A stretch of 64,000 bases of DNA from assembly GCF_024714475.1 (NCBI RefSeq), contig NZ_JAMZMI010000002.1:1-64000 (forward strand), written 5' to 3'. The position numbers and the translations under genes are program-made. This document shows positions 15,281-25,648 of this stretch, in pieces. Position 1 is the first letter of the stretch. Each line of letters starts with the position of its first letter. The notes below the pieces were generated by a model. That model had not been told where the DNA came from and made no database searches. It saw only the letters and a list, made by a program, of their open reading frames with translations. Origin of the DNA: Marinoscillum sp. MHG1-6 (GTDB lineage: Bacteria > Bacteroidota > Bacteroidia > Cytophagales > Cyclobacteriaceae).

Positions 15281-16399
15281 TTAGCTTCCTTTAAGTATTC
15301 CAATGATGAATTCCTGTGTATTAAGACCTTCACGCGAATCAATATTCATATCGGGTATGTAAAAATGTGATTTCAACCCTACGGCATCACATTTATCTTT
15401 CAACCATTTGGCATGTAAAGGGTGGTGATAAAGTTCTGAGGAGTTTTCAGGGATTTTATACGGAACACTCTTGTTTGCAACATAGATCACTGGGTCATCA
15501 GAACTGACGTAACCAGCAAAATCAACCTCTTTTCTATAAATCTGAATCTCTTCAGAGTTCAATGCATCATCTGTGGAAACTCCATAGTAATTTCTGATTC
15601 GAGCCGCCGATATCATAGATTCCACCTCAGCGTAGCTAAAACCTTCACTCAGATACTCCTCAAAAATATCCGAAGCCCAAATAAAGACATCATATGACGC
15701 TTGAGTGGACGTACAAAGAATCCCTGATACCCTGGTGGATTCACGAAGAACCATGTCTTGAGCTGAAGGATCAGACATATCGTCTTTCAACCCCAACCAC
15801 ATGGCAGCTCCGGCTCCAGCAGAGCTACCCATCAGCACCACTTTCTCTTTATTTAAATTAAATTTTGTTGCATTGTACCTTAAGAATTGCAAGGCTCTTT
15901 TCACATCGCCTAATGGCTTGATCAAGCCTTCCTGATCATCCCTCTCCACAAACCTATAATTGATCATGGCTACTGAGATATTCTGGTCAAGGAGGGCATT
16001 AATCAAACCCTGAAAGTATGAGCTACCATAGCTTCGGTCCTTATCGCCTTTCACAAATCCTCCACCATGAATGTAGATAAATAAAGGGCCTGGCTCCTCG
16101 CCCGAAGCTTTGAACAGGTCCAGCCGAGTTCTGTCAAAATCACCATACGGAACATTCATATAGAACCTGGCATTCGCGTCATTGAGACTAAAAGAGGGCG
16201 TCGATAGGTAACTCTTGAATTCATCTTTTGGAAGTCCTTCATGATTGTCTCCGCCCTTCTTTTCCTGTGATGCTATATTCTTCTCCTCTTGTTCCAGTTC
16301 AGGCGGGTTATCCTGAGTTTCAATGGAACGACAGCTGAGAATAAGCGTCACTACCATAATAAGCTTCATCAGCTTAAGCCAATTTGAATCAGTCAGCAT
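15281..16399 (-). CDS. Alpha/beta-hydrolase lipoprotein (carboxylesterase/feruloyl-esterase-like)
   Basis: A lipoprotein signal (MKLIMVVTLILSC) lies close to the N-terminus; the start at 16399 is preceded by an AAAGGAAAG ribosome-binding-like sequence, though the ATG at 16369 would also work. After an acidic linker the hydrolase core shows the oxyanion box YIHGGGFVKG (about residue 110) and the nucleophile elbow GSSAGAGAA (about residue 191). This places it in the BD-FAE/esterase-lipase group. It is the last gene of the alginate operon, 33 bp after the PL6-BACON gene. Removal of acyl groups from alginate is a reasonable inference; the substrate is not shown by sequence. Confidence 0.75.
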   Translation of the reverse strand: MLTDSNWLKLMKLIMVVTLILSCRSIETQDNPPELEQEEKNIASQEKKGGDNHEGLPKDEFKSYLSTPSFSLNDANARFYMNVPYGDFDRTRLDLFKASGEEPGPLFIYIHGGGFVKGDKDRSYGSSYFQGLINALLDQNISVAMINYRFVERDDQEGLIKPLGDVKRALQFLRYNATKFNLNKEKVVLMGSSAGAGAAMWLGLKDDMSDPSAQDMVLRESTRVSGILCTSTQASYDVFIWASDIFEEYLSEGFSYAEVESMISAARIRNYYGVSTDDALNSEEIQIYRKEVDFAGYVSSDDPVIYVANKSVPYKIPENSSELYHHPLHAKWLKDKCDAVGLKSHFYIPDMNIDSREGLNTQEFIIGILKGS

Positions 16400-16432
16400 A
16401 TTTCTTTCCTTTGAATATTTTAAAACATTGAA

Positions 16433-18460
16433 TCATAGCACGGAGAACTTGACAGTTTCTTTCTGGCCATTCCCTCCTACCACGGATAGGATATAGACCC
16501 CACGCTTTAGATGAGAGATATCAAGAACATCAGTATTGAGATTACCCTTATTGATTAGTTGTCCTGAAAGGTCATTGATCTCATAAGTTCGAATTTCGTT
16601 AAGCTGCTGGCTTTTAATTTGAATCTTTCCATCTGATGGCACCGGAAAAACGAATAGTCCTTTATTACCCAAGCTACTCAAAGTATATTCATTGACACTT
16701 TGCTCAATCGTCAAATACGAAACACGGTATGTTCCCACAAGCACAATTGTGGCAATCCTGTTGGCGCTCGTTTGATTTTCCGCTACTGTTACCTCGATAG
16801 TTGAACTACCTGTTCCGGTAGCGTTATCCAAAGTAATCCAGTCAGCGGTATTGGTGATTGACCAGTCCCCATTAGCTTCAACCGTAACGGATTTTGCGCC
16901 CCCCATCACTGGTAAAATCAATGATGATTGATCAAAAGAAACCGTACTTTCCTCATATTCCAGGTGATAAGAAAATGGTCCCACATCATCAACTGCTAGC
17001 GGTGCAAACCGGATGGATTCCATACTGAATTCATCAGCACCCACTGTTGTCATACTGCCTCTGAGGTCGCCATGAACATCTTTAATCATTGATCCAATTA
17101 ATTCATCATCTTTCAAATACTGCTGCGTACTCTCAGTAGATTTCCATAAGGAGGTAGTTGCATCGAATGTCAGTTGAGGATCCGCCACCGATATTTCATC
17201 GGAACCAAATGTTTTTGTGCCATCCTGCGTGAGTACCGCTGAACCCGTAGGGTAAAAAACGTTATCAACCCATACCATTCCCTCAGGATCGTTATAATAT
17301 TTGATTAGTTCATTGGTGCTTCCCGTCACCAGGTTAAATGCCATGATCACATCCTTAGGTGGAAGGTTATATTTACCCCCATTGTCAAAACCTATTTGAA
17401 TTCCATAGTCATTATCCACGAGCGTGTTGTAGGCGATAATGATATTATCAGGGCGGTAATGAGCTGCCAGACTGGTTCCTCCCCTTTTAGCATCCCCATA
17501 AGTCAATGTGATCGGAGCATCCCATCGATCCCCTTTCAATCCCTGCAAATAATTATTAACCACTACATGATCTTCTCCATAAACTCTTATACCGCCAGGG
17601 CAGTTACCATCAAGGTTACAGGCATCCTCACTTCCAAAAATATAGTTTCCTTCCACTCTGCTCCTGCTTCCCTGTCTAAGAGTAATGGTCCCCTGATTAT
17701 CGACCAGCGTATTGTGGCGTACAATATTATCGCAGGATTTGACCGAGATGATCTCGGGGTCACCATGACAATGTTCAAAATAGTTAAACTCAAGGGTCGT
17801 AAAACCACTGGATCTGGAAAGCGTGCTGACACCCACCCGAATAGATTCTTTACCATTTGGGATACGAGGTGTGTTATCTCTAAAAAGGTTATGATCAATC
17901 AAGTCATACTGCGATTGTTGACCGTTTCCGGAGCCATCAACCGTAATGTAATTACCTGCTTCTGACTTGTTTTGAAAAGTGTTATGATCTATTCTATTGT
18001 GATGGCTAATTAAATCAGGAGCATCCCATTTTCCTCCAATCAAGACCCACTTCAGAGAGGTGGTTTCCTGCAGATCAAAAATATTTCTCGTAATGCGAAT
18101 ATTGTTACACCCTTCTAGTTTGATGGCCGTTGCGGTTCCTCCTGAGAACTTAAAACCCTGTATCACCACATGGCTCACAGCTTTCAAAACGAAACCGGAA
18201 GTTCCGGTGAATTCAACCCCTCCAATATTCTCCGCCATAATGACTAGCGGGTTGCCTTCCTCTCCGCTGGAGTAGACGGATAAATAGACTCCATTATAAA
18301 CTCCATCGAGCATAACAACCGTATCACCCGATCCTGAATTTTTAATTGCATTACTAAAATCAGTTGAGTTGCTTACTACTGTTTTTGTCTGAGCGTATCC
18401 GCTTAAGTGAGACACAATAAGCATAATCAAAGCAATGCCTATCCTATTCTTTTTTAACAT
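16433..18460 (-). CDS. PL6 alginate lyase with BACON and T9SS domains
   Basis: A signal peptide (1-23) is followed by a right-handed beta-helix of polysaccharide lyase family 6 (about 25-460). The family catalytic Lys and Arg are in EIISVKS (about 237-243) and ITLRQGSR (about 259-266), spaced 21 residues as in chondroitinase B; the acidic Ca2+-site residue is in GDPEIIS. A BACON domain follows (about 505-590; GDWSITNTADWITL) and then a type IX sorting domain (about 600-675; VFPVPSDGKIQI, RGVYILSVVG). The enzyme would cleave alginate by beta-elimination at the cell surface or outside the cell. It is the second PL6 of the locus and differs in architecture from the first. Confidence 0.9.
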   Translation of the reverse strand: MLKKNRIGIALIMLIVSHLSGYAQTKTVVSNSTDFSNAIKNSGSGDTVVMLDGVYNGVYLSVYSSGEEGNPLVIMAENIGGVEFTGTSGFVLKAVSHVVIQGFKFSGGTATAIKLEGCNNIRITRNIFDLQETTSLKWVLIGGKWDAPDLISHHNRIDHNTFQNKSEAGNYITVDGSGNGQQSQYDLIDHNLFRDNTPRIPNGKESIRVGVSTLSRSSGFTTLEFNYFEHCHGDPEIISVKSCDNIVRHNTLVDNQGTITLRQGSRSRVEGNYIFGSEDACNLDGNCPGGIRVYGEDHVVVNNYLQGLKGDRWDAPITLTYGDAKRGGTSLAAHYRPDNIIIAYNTLVDNDYGIQIGFDNGGKYNLPPKDVIMAFNLVTGSTNELIKYYNDPEGMVWVDNVFYPTGSAVLTQDGTKTFGSDEISVADPQLTFDATTSLWKSTESTQQYLKDDELIGSMIKDVHGDLRGSMTTVGADEFSMESIRFAPLAVDDVGPFSYHLEYEESTVSFDQSSLILPVMGGAKSVTVEANGDWSITNTADWITLDNATGTGSSTIEVTVAENQTSANRIATIVLVGTYRVSYLTIEQSVNEYTLSSLGNKGLFVFPVPSDGKIQIKSQQLNEIRTYEINDLSGQLINKGNLNTDVLDISHLKRGVYILSVVGGNGQKETVKFSVL

Positions 18461-18615
18461 AATAATTGGTTGTTCTTAAAAGGGCCAAACCCTTGAAAAA
18501 TAGACTGGTTGTTAGAAATAAAAGAAACAGAGGCCGGAATGACTGCTTAGAAAAAATCAACCTACTTGCTCTACAGCTGGCACGTCAAACCGACCCCATT
18601 TCACACCATAACAAA

Positions 18616-19368
18616 CTACGAGAATGCTAACCCTCCATTAATATCAATGTTGGTCCCAGTAACAAAAGATGTCTCATAAGAAGCCAGACATGCCACGAGG
18701 TTAGCTACTTCCTGGGCATTACCCTCTCTCTTTAAAGGTGTTCCATTAGCCACTTTTTCCCTTACCTGATCTGCGGTAAATACATCATGAAAAGTGGTAG
18801 CGATCATTCCAGGACAAAGTGCATTGACTCGAATGTTTCTAGGACCCAGTTCTTTAGCCATGGCGCGGGTAAAGGTCATCACTGCTCCCTTAGCTGTAGC
18901 ATAGGCCGAGGCTCCCGGTCCGCCACCATCTCTCGCCGCCTGAGAAGCAAAGTTGATTATTGATCCACCTTCCGGCATATGTTTTACCACTGCTTGAGTG
19001 GTCAGGAAAGTTGAGTTGAGATTCAACCTCAATAAGAAATTGAAGAAGTCCTCATCCATCTCCTCAATCGACTTTCTCGCTACCAGACCACCGGCTACGT
19101 TTACCAACACATGAATTTCGTTTCCAAAGGCAGTCACTGCCTGATCAACCAGATTTTGAACATCTTCCTTTTTGGTCATATCTCCCCGCACCGCGATAGC
19201 AATTCCTCCTTCCTCCAATATCTCCTTTACGGTGCCTTTACCTTGCTCTTCATTATCGAAGTAGTTGACCACCACCTTTGCTCCTTCACGAGCTAATTTT
19301 TTGGAAACAGCCTTACCAATGTCACGTGCTCCTCCTGTGACAATAGCTACCCTATTCTCTAGTATCAT
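18616..19368 (-). CDS. SDR oxidoreductase, probable DEH reductase
   Basis: This classical short-chain dehydrogenase of 250 residues has the cofactor motif TGGARDIGKA near residue 10, VAGG (the NNAG equivalent) near 92, catalytic Ser in NFASQAAR and Tyr/Lys in SAYATAKGA. In alginate loci such enzymes reduce 4-deoxy-L-erythro-5-hexoseulose uronate (DEH) to 2-keto-3-deoxy-D-gluconate with NAD(P)H. That substrate is inferred from the neighbours (lyases, KdgF, importer). It follows the MFS gene by 35 bp. Confidence 0.85.
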   Translation of the reverse strand: MILENRVAIVTGGARDIGKAVSKKLAREGAKVVVNYFDNEEQGKGTVKEILEEGGIAIAVRGDMTKKEDVQNLVDQAVTAFGNEIHVLVNVAGGLVARKSIEEMDEDFFNFLLRLNLNSTFLTTQAVVKHMPEGGSIINFASQAARDGGGPGASAYATAKGAVMTFTRAMAKELGPRNIRVNALCPGMIATTFHDVFTADQVREKVANGTPLKREGNAQEVANLVACLASYETSFVTGTNIDINGGLAFS

Positions 19369-19403
19369 CTTAATAAAATTTAATTGCGTTATTGAATATT
19401 ACT

Positions 19404-20762
19404 TTACTTTCTTTCTAATGGTTTAATCTCTTTTGCCAGCAAATACACTGACAGGACTCCAAGCGGCACGAAGGCAGCAATGAGTATAAAAATGGGTATG
19501 TATGAAAATTTCGAAATGACCGGCACCAGGAAGTTCATAATGATTACCGAAAACACCCCAACGGTACCTCCCAGACCTGCCAACGATCCTACAGACTTGC
19601 CACTGAATAAATCACTGGGCATCGTCTGAATATTACTAATGATAAACTGAAAACCATACAACACAAATGCCACAATCGCCACAAATTTTTCAGGGCTATT
19701 GGCCAGAAAAATGGTAGCCAGAAGGCCTAAAAACATAATTGTACTTCCAATCGTAATGGTGGTCTTGCGTGCTTTATCCACCGATGCACCTTTCAGCATT
19801 AGTCTGCCGGCAAAATAGCCTCCCGACAGGCTTCCAAGGGCTGCTCCCACGTATGGAACCCAGGCGAAAAAGCCTATCTCCTTTACATTAAAGCCATAAG
19901 TATCTGCCAAATAAATAGGCATCCAACCAACGAACAGCCACCAAATCGGTTCAACAAAAAACCTTGAGATCAACACCGCCCATGACTCTTTGTAGGAAAG
20001 TATTTGCTTCATACTCAAGCCTCTCTCACTCTTTTCAACCTCTTGCGTTACCTGAGTCTGTCCTCGAAGGATATGCAGCTTTTCCTCTTTAGTGATCCAC
20101 GGATGATTTGCAGGCGATTTTTTATTAACCAATAGCCATGGAGCTATCCATAGCAAACCCAACATTCCTACCGCCAAAAAGGTCATCTTCCACCCGAAAG
20201 CCACCCACAGCAATGCAATTAATGGTGGTGCCACTACCGAGCCCAATGCGGCTCCCGTATTGAATATCCCCTGAGCAAAAGCCCTTTCATCAGACGGAAA
20301 CCATTCCGCGTTACTCTTGACAGCCCCTGGCCAGTTTCCAGCCTCTCCAAGCCCCAGTAAGACCCGAAAGGAAGCAAAGGAAAATATACCCCGCGCCAAA
20401 GCATGTAGCATGGTAGCAATGCCCCAGACCCCAATGGAAATGACAAAGCCTATCCTTGTTCCTATCTTATCGAACATACGACCTGAAACTGACTGCCCCA
20501 CTGCGTATGCTACCATGAAAACATTGAGGATCAACGCGTAATCAGCTTTATCCATGCCCAGATCCCCGGATATGCTTGGCCACATAATACCAAGGGCTGA
20601 CCGATCAATGTAGTTGATGATCGTGGCAAGACAGATCAGTCCAATGATCCACCATCTTAGACCTTTGACCTTCAAACCACGCTCCTCAGATTGTGAATCG
20701 GGGAATTCGGAGCGCGGCTTTTCGGTCTGTTCTACTATCACTTTTTCTTGGACTTCATACAT
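19404..20762 (-). CDS. MFS hexuronate transporter (ACS family type)
   Basis: The 452-residue protein has 12 predicted membrane segments and the ACS-family look of ExuT-like transporters: NYIDRSALGIMWPSI in the first segment, GRMFDKIGTRIG after segment 2 (the MFS loop motif) and GLGEAGNWPGAVKSNAEWFP in segment 4-5. It should import unsaturated uronates or DEH released by PL17 and PL6 in the periplasm across the inner membrane. It lies between kdgF and the SDR gene with short spacers, so it is part of the operon. Exact substrate is inferred from context. Confidence 0.87.
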   Translation of the reverse strand: MYEVQEKVIVEQTEKPRSEFPDSQSEERGLKVKGLRWWIIGLICLATIINYIDRSALGIMWPSISGDLGMDKADYALILNVFMVAYAVGQSVSGRMFDKIGTRIGFVISIGVWGIATMLHALARGIFSFASFRVLLGLGEAGNWPGAVKSNAEWFPSDERAFAQGIFNTGAALGSVVAPPLIALLWVAFGWKMTFLAVGMLGLLWIAPWLLVNKKSPANHPWITKEEKLHILRGQTQVTQEVEKSERGLSMKQILSYKESWAVLISRFFVEPIWWLFVGWMPIYLADTYGFNVKEIGFFAWVPYVGAALGSLSGGYFAGRLMLKGASVDKARKTTITIGSTIMFLGLLATIFLANSPEKFVAIVAFVLYGFQFIISNIQTMPSDLFSGKSVGSLAGLGGTVGVFSVIIMNFLVPVISKFSYIPIFILIAAFVPLGVLSVYLLAKEIKPLERK

Positions 20763-20783
20763 AGTCTTATCTCTTTATTCCTG

Positions 20784-21146
20784 TTAGTCTACAGGTAGTT
20801 CTTCTTCCTTGAGCCTGACAAAATCCTCTCTGATCGGGCTAAAAACATCTATTAGTTCTCCGGGCTCCAGGCAAACCGCACCATGATCTACATGAGGAGG
20901 GATATAAAAACCATCCCCAGGACCAATCACTTTTTTACGATTGCCAACCTGCAATTCAAACTTGCCCTTCACCACGTAAGTCACCTGACTATGATGATGT
21001 TCATGGACCCTACCAATCGCTCCTTCCTCGAATAAAACACGAGCCATTAATATACTTTCATCATATCCCATCAACTGCCTTCTCACTCCCGGAGCGACTT
21101 CTTCCCATGGCAATTCCTTGGTAAATAGAAATTCTCTACTTGTCAT
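20784..21146 (-). CDS. kdgF: KdgF-like cupin (unsaturated uronate linearisation)
   Basis: This single-domain cupin of 120 residues has the metal-site motif HEHHHSQVTYV (about 46-56) and the second motif PGDGFYIPPHVDHGAV (about 75-90). KdgF proteins speed conversion of 4,5-unsaturated monouronates, from pectin or alginate, to linear DEH or its galacturonate analogue. The start at 21146 overlaps the end of the PL17 gene by 11 bp, coupling the two products that act one after the other. Confidence 0.88.
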   Translation of the reverse strand: MTSREFLFTKELPWEEVAPGVRRQLMGYDESILMARVLFEEGAIGRVHEHHHSQVTYVVKGKFELQVGNRKKVIGPGDGFYIPPHVDHGAVCLEPGELIDVFSPIREDFVRLKEEELPVD

Positions 21147-23400
21147 TTTTACTCTTATTTATTTTATTAAATGTTAGCATAAATGGACCGACCCATTCGA
21201 GCTTTTGATCTTTCAGTTTCAATTTGTGCTTTGTTTCACCCGAAGAATCCGAACTGCACATCGCATAAGTCCATGATGCACCATTGATAGCTGTGAAACT
21301 CACCACTGAGTAACAGTCGTCATTCAGCAACACCTCAACCGATTCAACCTTGCTGTGACTATTAATCGGGCGTTCGGTCACTGGAGAATAGTGACCATGG
21401 ACCTCCACTGTAGATGCGAATAATGTATTCGTAACATTCGGACGTCTAAGGATCAATGGCTGTTCTCTTCTCAGATTGAAATTGGGGTCATTTGCCCCCA
21501 GCAAACCCATGATCACTTCATCTTCATCTGAGCTCGTAGTTGTGATCGAGTAGAATACCTCTTCATTGAACCAGGTTCCCTTGAGCACCTTTTCACCCTT
21601 CGACATAGCCTGCTTCCACAAATGCTGGTACCCGTACTTGTCACCCAATACGGAAACCTCATTCTCAGGAGTCAGCTTTACGTTTGTTTTCAATAACTCC
21701 CCATCGAAATAGAAAGGAAGATCCAGATCATGTACCTCACTAGTAGTCACTTTAAACAAATCCAGCATTACCGGGTTTTCAAAGGACTCGTTTTTAATCA
21801 GCACTACCGTACGATGCATGGTCACGCCCTGATAGCTGTTCGTATCAATAGCACTCATCACCTGAACATCAGGGTTGTTCACATCAAAGAGATATGGCCG
21901 AGGATGATACTCATCAGCCTTGCGAACATTGGCATTGAATTGTGATTTTGAGTCAACCACCAGGGTATTATGCGCAATAGTCTGCTTGGCCCAGGTCTTA
22001 TTTTCTTTCAGGTAACCTCCTCCATCTTTCAATTCAATATTGACCCATCGGGCGGCTCCATAGTCCGCCAGTACTTCCTTGTCATTGAAATAGGAACAAA
22101 TCGCCAGTTCGTCAAAGTGACCATGTCCCATGCCATGCTTGGCGTATTTCATTACCAGAGTTACCTGATCTTCATTTGAATTTGCTCTTAGTATCCCTAT
22201 AGCTCCTTCGTTTCCTTTGGCTCCATCTCGTAATTCGACACTTTTCTTAAGAAACGGTTGAGATTTGCCACCAGCAATAGCCAAAGCCGCTGACATACCG
22301 GTCTGATTCAAAGGCACCCTTTCCTGCTTTTCGATAATTGATAGCAATGAGGGATTTCGATCATCATAGTAATAAGCCATGCTCACTGCCGTGGTCAATT
22401 CCCGCGACAACCAGGACATGCCCTTTTGTGCGTCATTGATTGGGAAGAACTCCCCTGCCGAATTAGTTTGGTTCAGGAGCGCATAGACACCTTTCAGGAG
22501 TACACCATCCCTGTATTGAAAAATACCCAGATCAGGTCGCTTGTTATGCAAGGCCTGAGCAAAAATCAGGAATGGATACATCGCATATCGCTGATAATAT
22601 GGACCTTCGGTATAGTAGCCATCCGGTGAGAATGCATGATCTATCTGGGCTAAAAATCCCATTTCGTCATTCGTCTTGATGCGAGCTCCGTCATTGTCCT
22701 CAGCAGTGGTGGAAAGACTCGTAGTTCCTGCCCCATAAAGTGCACGTTCCACAAGTTCCGAATCGTTCATCACCAGACCTATCATCCCAACAGCAGCATT
22801 TCCCCAGGTACTGTGATTATGTATCCTGTTGAAAAACTGTGGTGTTTCCACAGACAGGAAATCTGCCATCGGTCGGAAAAGCTCATTATTCAATTCCTCT
22901 CGTTCTGCCTCTGTCAACCAGCCGTAGATGCAGTCATAAGACTGACTTACATAAACCAGCCAATTCGCATCGTTCAGACATTGCCAAAAGATTTTACCTC
23001 GCGCATAAGATCGCTCTTCGGGATGCAGCCCCAGCGTAGGATACATTTTTCGATAGGCAAATAGTGTTTCCTTAATGAACAGCGCATATTTTTCATCTCC
23101 TGTGATCTGAAAGAGAATACCAACCTCCTGCAACAGGAAGAAGTTACTTTTATGACGTTCATGAGTGTACCCTCCTGCCAGATCCTTAGGCACAGGTACG
23201 TCAATCCCCTCGGACATTGCCTGATCAACCCTTATAACCAACTCACTCAAGGTCTGGTCAAAAAGTGGGGCTTTCCCCCGGTTTTCCTGGATGGTCCTCA
23301 CTCCTGAAGGAGTCATGATCAATGAAGGACCAGGTTGAGAAAATCCAGGGTTAACCCCGCTACAACAAACCAGGAATAATATGTATAACCTTAATTTCAA
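21136..23400 (-). CDS. PL17 oligoalginate lyase
   Basis: A signal peptide (about 1-21, SGVNPGFSQ) is followed by an alginate_lyase-type alpha/alpha toroid (about 60-390) and a heparinase II/III-like beta domain (about 400-640). Likely catalytic residues are the Tyr in DGYYTEGPYYQRYAMYP (about 250) and His in NRIHNHSTWGN, with MGHGHFDELAI (about 425) in the beta domain. Family members act exolytically on oligoalginates to release unsaturated monomers. The only plausible start is TTG at 23400, 6 bp after the PL6 stop; no in-frame ATG precedes the mature domain. Length 754 is normal for PL17. Confidence 0.92.
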   Translation of the reverse strand: MKLRLYILFLVCCSGVNPGFSQPGPSLIMTPSGVRTIQENRGKAPLFDQTLSELVIRVDQAMSEGIDVPVPKDLAGGYTHERHKSNFFLLQEVGILFQITGDEKYALFIKETLFAYRKMYPTLGLHPEERSYARGKIFWQCLNDANWLVYVSQSYDCIYGWLTEAEREELNNELFRPMADFLSVETPQFFNRIHNHSTWGNAAVGMIGLVMNDSELVERALYGAGTTSLSTTAEDNDGARIKTNDEMGFLAQIDHAFSPDGYYTEGPYYQRYAMYPFLIFAQALHNKRPDLGIFQYRDGVLLKGVYALLNQTNSAGEFFPINDAQKGMSWLSRELTTAVSMAYYYDDRNPSLLSIIEKQERVPLNQTGMSAALAIAGGKSQPFLKKSVELRDGAKGNEGAIGILRANSNEDQVTLVMKYAKHGMGHGHFDELAICSYFNDKEVLADYGAARWVNIELKDGGGYLKENKTWAKQTIAHNTLVVDSKSQFNANVRKADEYHPRPYLFDVNNPDVQVMSAIDTNSYQGVTMHRTVVLIKNESFENPVMLDLFKVTTSEVHDLDLPFYFDGELLKTNVKLTPENEVSVLGDKYGYQHLWKQAMSKGEKVLKGTWFNEEVFYSITTTSSDEDEVIMGLLGANDPNFNLRREQPLILRRPNVTNTLFASTVEVHGHYSPVTERPINSHSKVESVEVLLNDDCYSVVSFTAINGASWTYAMCSSDSSGETKHKLKLKDQKLEWVGPFMLTFNKINKSKNDK

Positions 23401-23406
23401 TGCTTT

Positions 23407-25647
23407 CTAGTTTATGATCTCAATATTTTCCCTTTCGAACTCTGCCCTATTGTATTCGATTGAACCGGACCGCTCAAAAACACAATCTTTTATCAAAGTA
23501 ATCGGCTCACCATTGGTTAGGTATATGTTCAATGGGGCGCTATCCGTCCATGAACAATTCTCCACCGAAAGGTTTTGTACACCATGAAATTTCACTGAGG
23601 CTCCTACCTTATTTCTGACTCCCATCCCACATTCATTGAATTTATTACCCTCCAGGCTCACGATTGGCCCGAAAGTGCTTTCATCAGTTCCTCCTCTATA
23701 AATAAATGCCACTGCACCCTGAACCTGTTCGAATCGGCAATCAGCTATCTGAACGTGTTCCACATTATAGCGCCCAATATCCTCCGTCTCTTCAGCAATG
23801 TGGAGCACAGCTCCCGTAATGTTCTTAAAGCTGCTGTTCTCCAGCCGAATGGTATCGGCAAATGTGTTTTTGAATACTTTCAGAAAGTTAAATGAATGGT
23901 TAACGTCCAGGTTCCGTATATCGCAGTCCCGGACGAAGAGCTTATAGTTTTGATTCATGGAATATTTGCTGGTGCTTACCACACTATTGCCAGCCATATC
24001 CGGGGACATGTATCCATCAAGTAACAGGTTGTCAAGCTCCAGAGATCCACCATTTACGATTCGGAAGAAGGACTCCTTTTCGGAGGAAATCCTGGCCTTT
24101 TCACCCGATTTAGTCCTAATTGTCACGGTATGCCTAACTTCCATATGTTTAGTAAAGGGGTATTCTCCTCCATTCTCCAACACAAGTACATCTCCTGCAT
24201 TGCTATTGTTGTATGCCTCTAATATGGTATTCGTTCCGGGAGGTACTGCGATCAACTCACCTGACCTAAACTCAACGCGCTCCCAATCTTTAGTATAATA
24301 ATCGGCTCCGACGTCTACTTTTTCTACTGGCAACCTAGGTAAGTCCAGACCTGCTCTTTTCAACAGTTTTTTGGTTGGCACCTTCAGACCATCACCCGTA
24401 GATTCTACCTCGTATTTTTCGAATTTAAAGCCAGTTTTGAAAGGAACCTCAGCATCATCGTTAATGATGTTATTTTCCAGCTTGATACCCGATACATCGT
24501 CGTAAATAGTGAATGGGTTTAAGTTGGTTTTAGACAAAATCAGATTGCCGGAGATAGATGTGCCCACTGGGACGGCGGACCGCTCGGTGTCGCTTCCGGC
24601 GCATAATTGAATGTGATCACAGTCCACCAAAATATTGTTTTCAATTTTTGAGTCAACCACCTGACCGTATCGATTGAGTGGGGAATTTGGCACTCCATTC
24701 ATGACCACCAAAGCTCCGCGAAACCTGTATCCCGTTATTTCTGAAAGGTAATTGTTTCGCACCGTTTGATTTTTGTTAATAACTCGAATGCCTCCCGTAT
24801 TTGGCTTGCCTCTACCCAATAGATAATTGTTTTCCACCAGAGTATAGTGACCATGTCGCATGGTTAATGTACCTCGACATTGATCGAAGACATTATCGCG
24901 ATAGATATTACCGCATGACTTGTTGGAGATAATCTCATGCTCGCCATCACAACGATCAAAGTAGTTGTTACTCACAACAGTATTTGAATAACTCAGCGAG
25001 TAATGGCTGGTTCCGATACGAATGGTTTCTCCACCATTTGCACCAAGATTCTGTCTTGGACCAAAATAATTGTAGTCTATGATGTGTCCGTTCTCCTGAT
25101 TTTCCTCCCCTTTTAATCTTACTGCCAGGGTCACACCCAGATTGCGCTTGTCTATCAGGCTGTTATGGTCAAATCGATTGTTTTTCCCGAAAATCAAAAC
25201 CCAACTATCCACATCAAATCGCTCCGGATTTGAATAATCATCAATCACACAATTCGTTACCCGACAGTGATGAGCAAGATCTTTACTGGATGTTCTGTAC
25301 TCAATTACCGCACTTGTTGGCGTATAACCACGCTTGAATACCAGACCGGAAACCACGAGGTATTCTCCCGAGAGTCTCAAATTTGACTGTCCCGACAGGA
25401 TCACTTTCCCATTCTCCTCAGCCCGAAGGGTAATCGGTGCATCTTCCCTGCCAGTTCCAACAAACCTGATTTCTGCATTTTCCCAGGTTCCATTCGCCAT
25501 AATGATTTCATCACCGGGAACTGCGGATTTGATAGCAGCTCTCAGAGATTCCATATCATGAACAACATTGGAATTCCCCGCCTTACAGGCTAAAAGAGCC
25601 AACGTAAGAAGTGTAATTGAACAATATTTAATACTGTCTAAAATCAT
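23407..25647 (-). CDS. Two-domain PL6 alginate lyase lipoprotein
   Basis: A lipoprotein signal (LLTLALLACKAG, Cys near 21) leads into two beta-helix domains, about 30-440 and 460-740, the arrangement known from AlyGC-type PL6 enzymes. The N-terminal domain keeps the catalytic Lys in EIISNKS and Arg in LTMRHGH, 21 residues apart, and the Ca2+-binding acidic residue in GEHEIIS. The enzyme degrades alginate, often preferring guluronate-containing regions in this architecture, but preference cannot be read from sequence. Lipid anchoring suggests the outer membrane. It lies directly upstream of PL17 in the operon. Confidence 0.92.
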   Translation of the reverse strand: MILDSIKYCSITLLTLALLACKAGNSNVVHDMESLRAAIKSAVPGDEIIMANGTWENAEIRFVGTGREDAPITLRAEENGKVILSGQSNLRLSGEYLVVSGLVFKRGYTPTSAVIEYRTSSKDLAHHCRVTNCVIDDYSNPERFDVDSWVLIFGKNNRFDHNSLIDKRNLGVTLAVRLKGEENQENGHIIDYNYFGPRQNLGANGGETIRIGTSHYSLSYSNTVVSNNYFDRCDGEHEIISNKSCGNIYRDNVFDQCRGTLTMRHGHYTLVENNYLLGRGKPNTGGIRVINKNQTVRNNYLSEITGYRFRGALVVMNGVPNSPLNRYGQVVDSKIENNILVDCDHIQLCAGSDTERSAVPVGTSISGNLILSKTNLNPFTIYDDVSGIKLENNIINDDAEVPFKTGFKFEKYEVESTGDGLKVPTKKLLKRAGLDLPRLPVEKVDVGADYYTKDWERVEFRSGELIAVPPGTNTILEAYNNSNAGDVLVLENGGEYPFTKHMEVRHTVTIRTKSGEKARISSEKESFFRIVNGGSLELDNLLLDGYMSPDMAGNSVVSTSKYSMNQNYKLFVRDCDIRNLDVNHSFNFLKVFKNTFADTIRLENSSFKNITGAVLHIAEETEDIGRYNVEHVQIADCRFEQVQGAVAFIYRGGTDESTFGPIVSLEGNKFNECGMGVRNKVGASVKFHGVQNLSVENCSWTDSAPLNIYLTNGEPITLIKDCVFERSGSIEYNRAEFERENIEIIN

Positions 25648-25648
25648 T

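Noticed and set aside
17396-17965. 189-codon plus-strand frame inside the PL6-BACON gene
   Set aside because: The minus-strand frame has complete lyase motifs; the antisense frame has no domain or start context.
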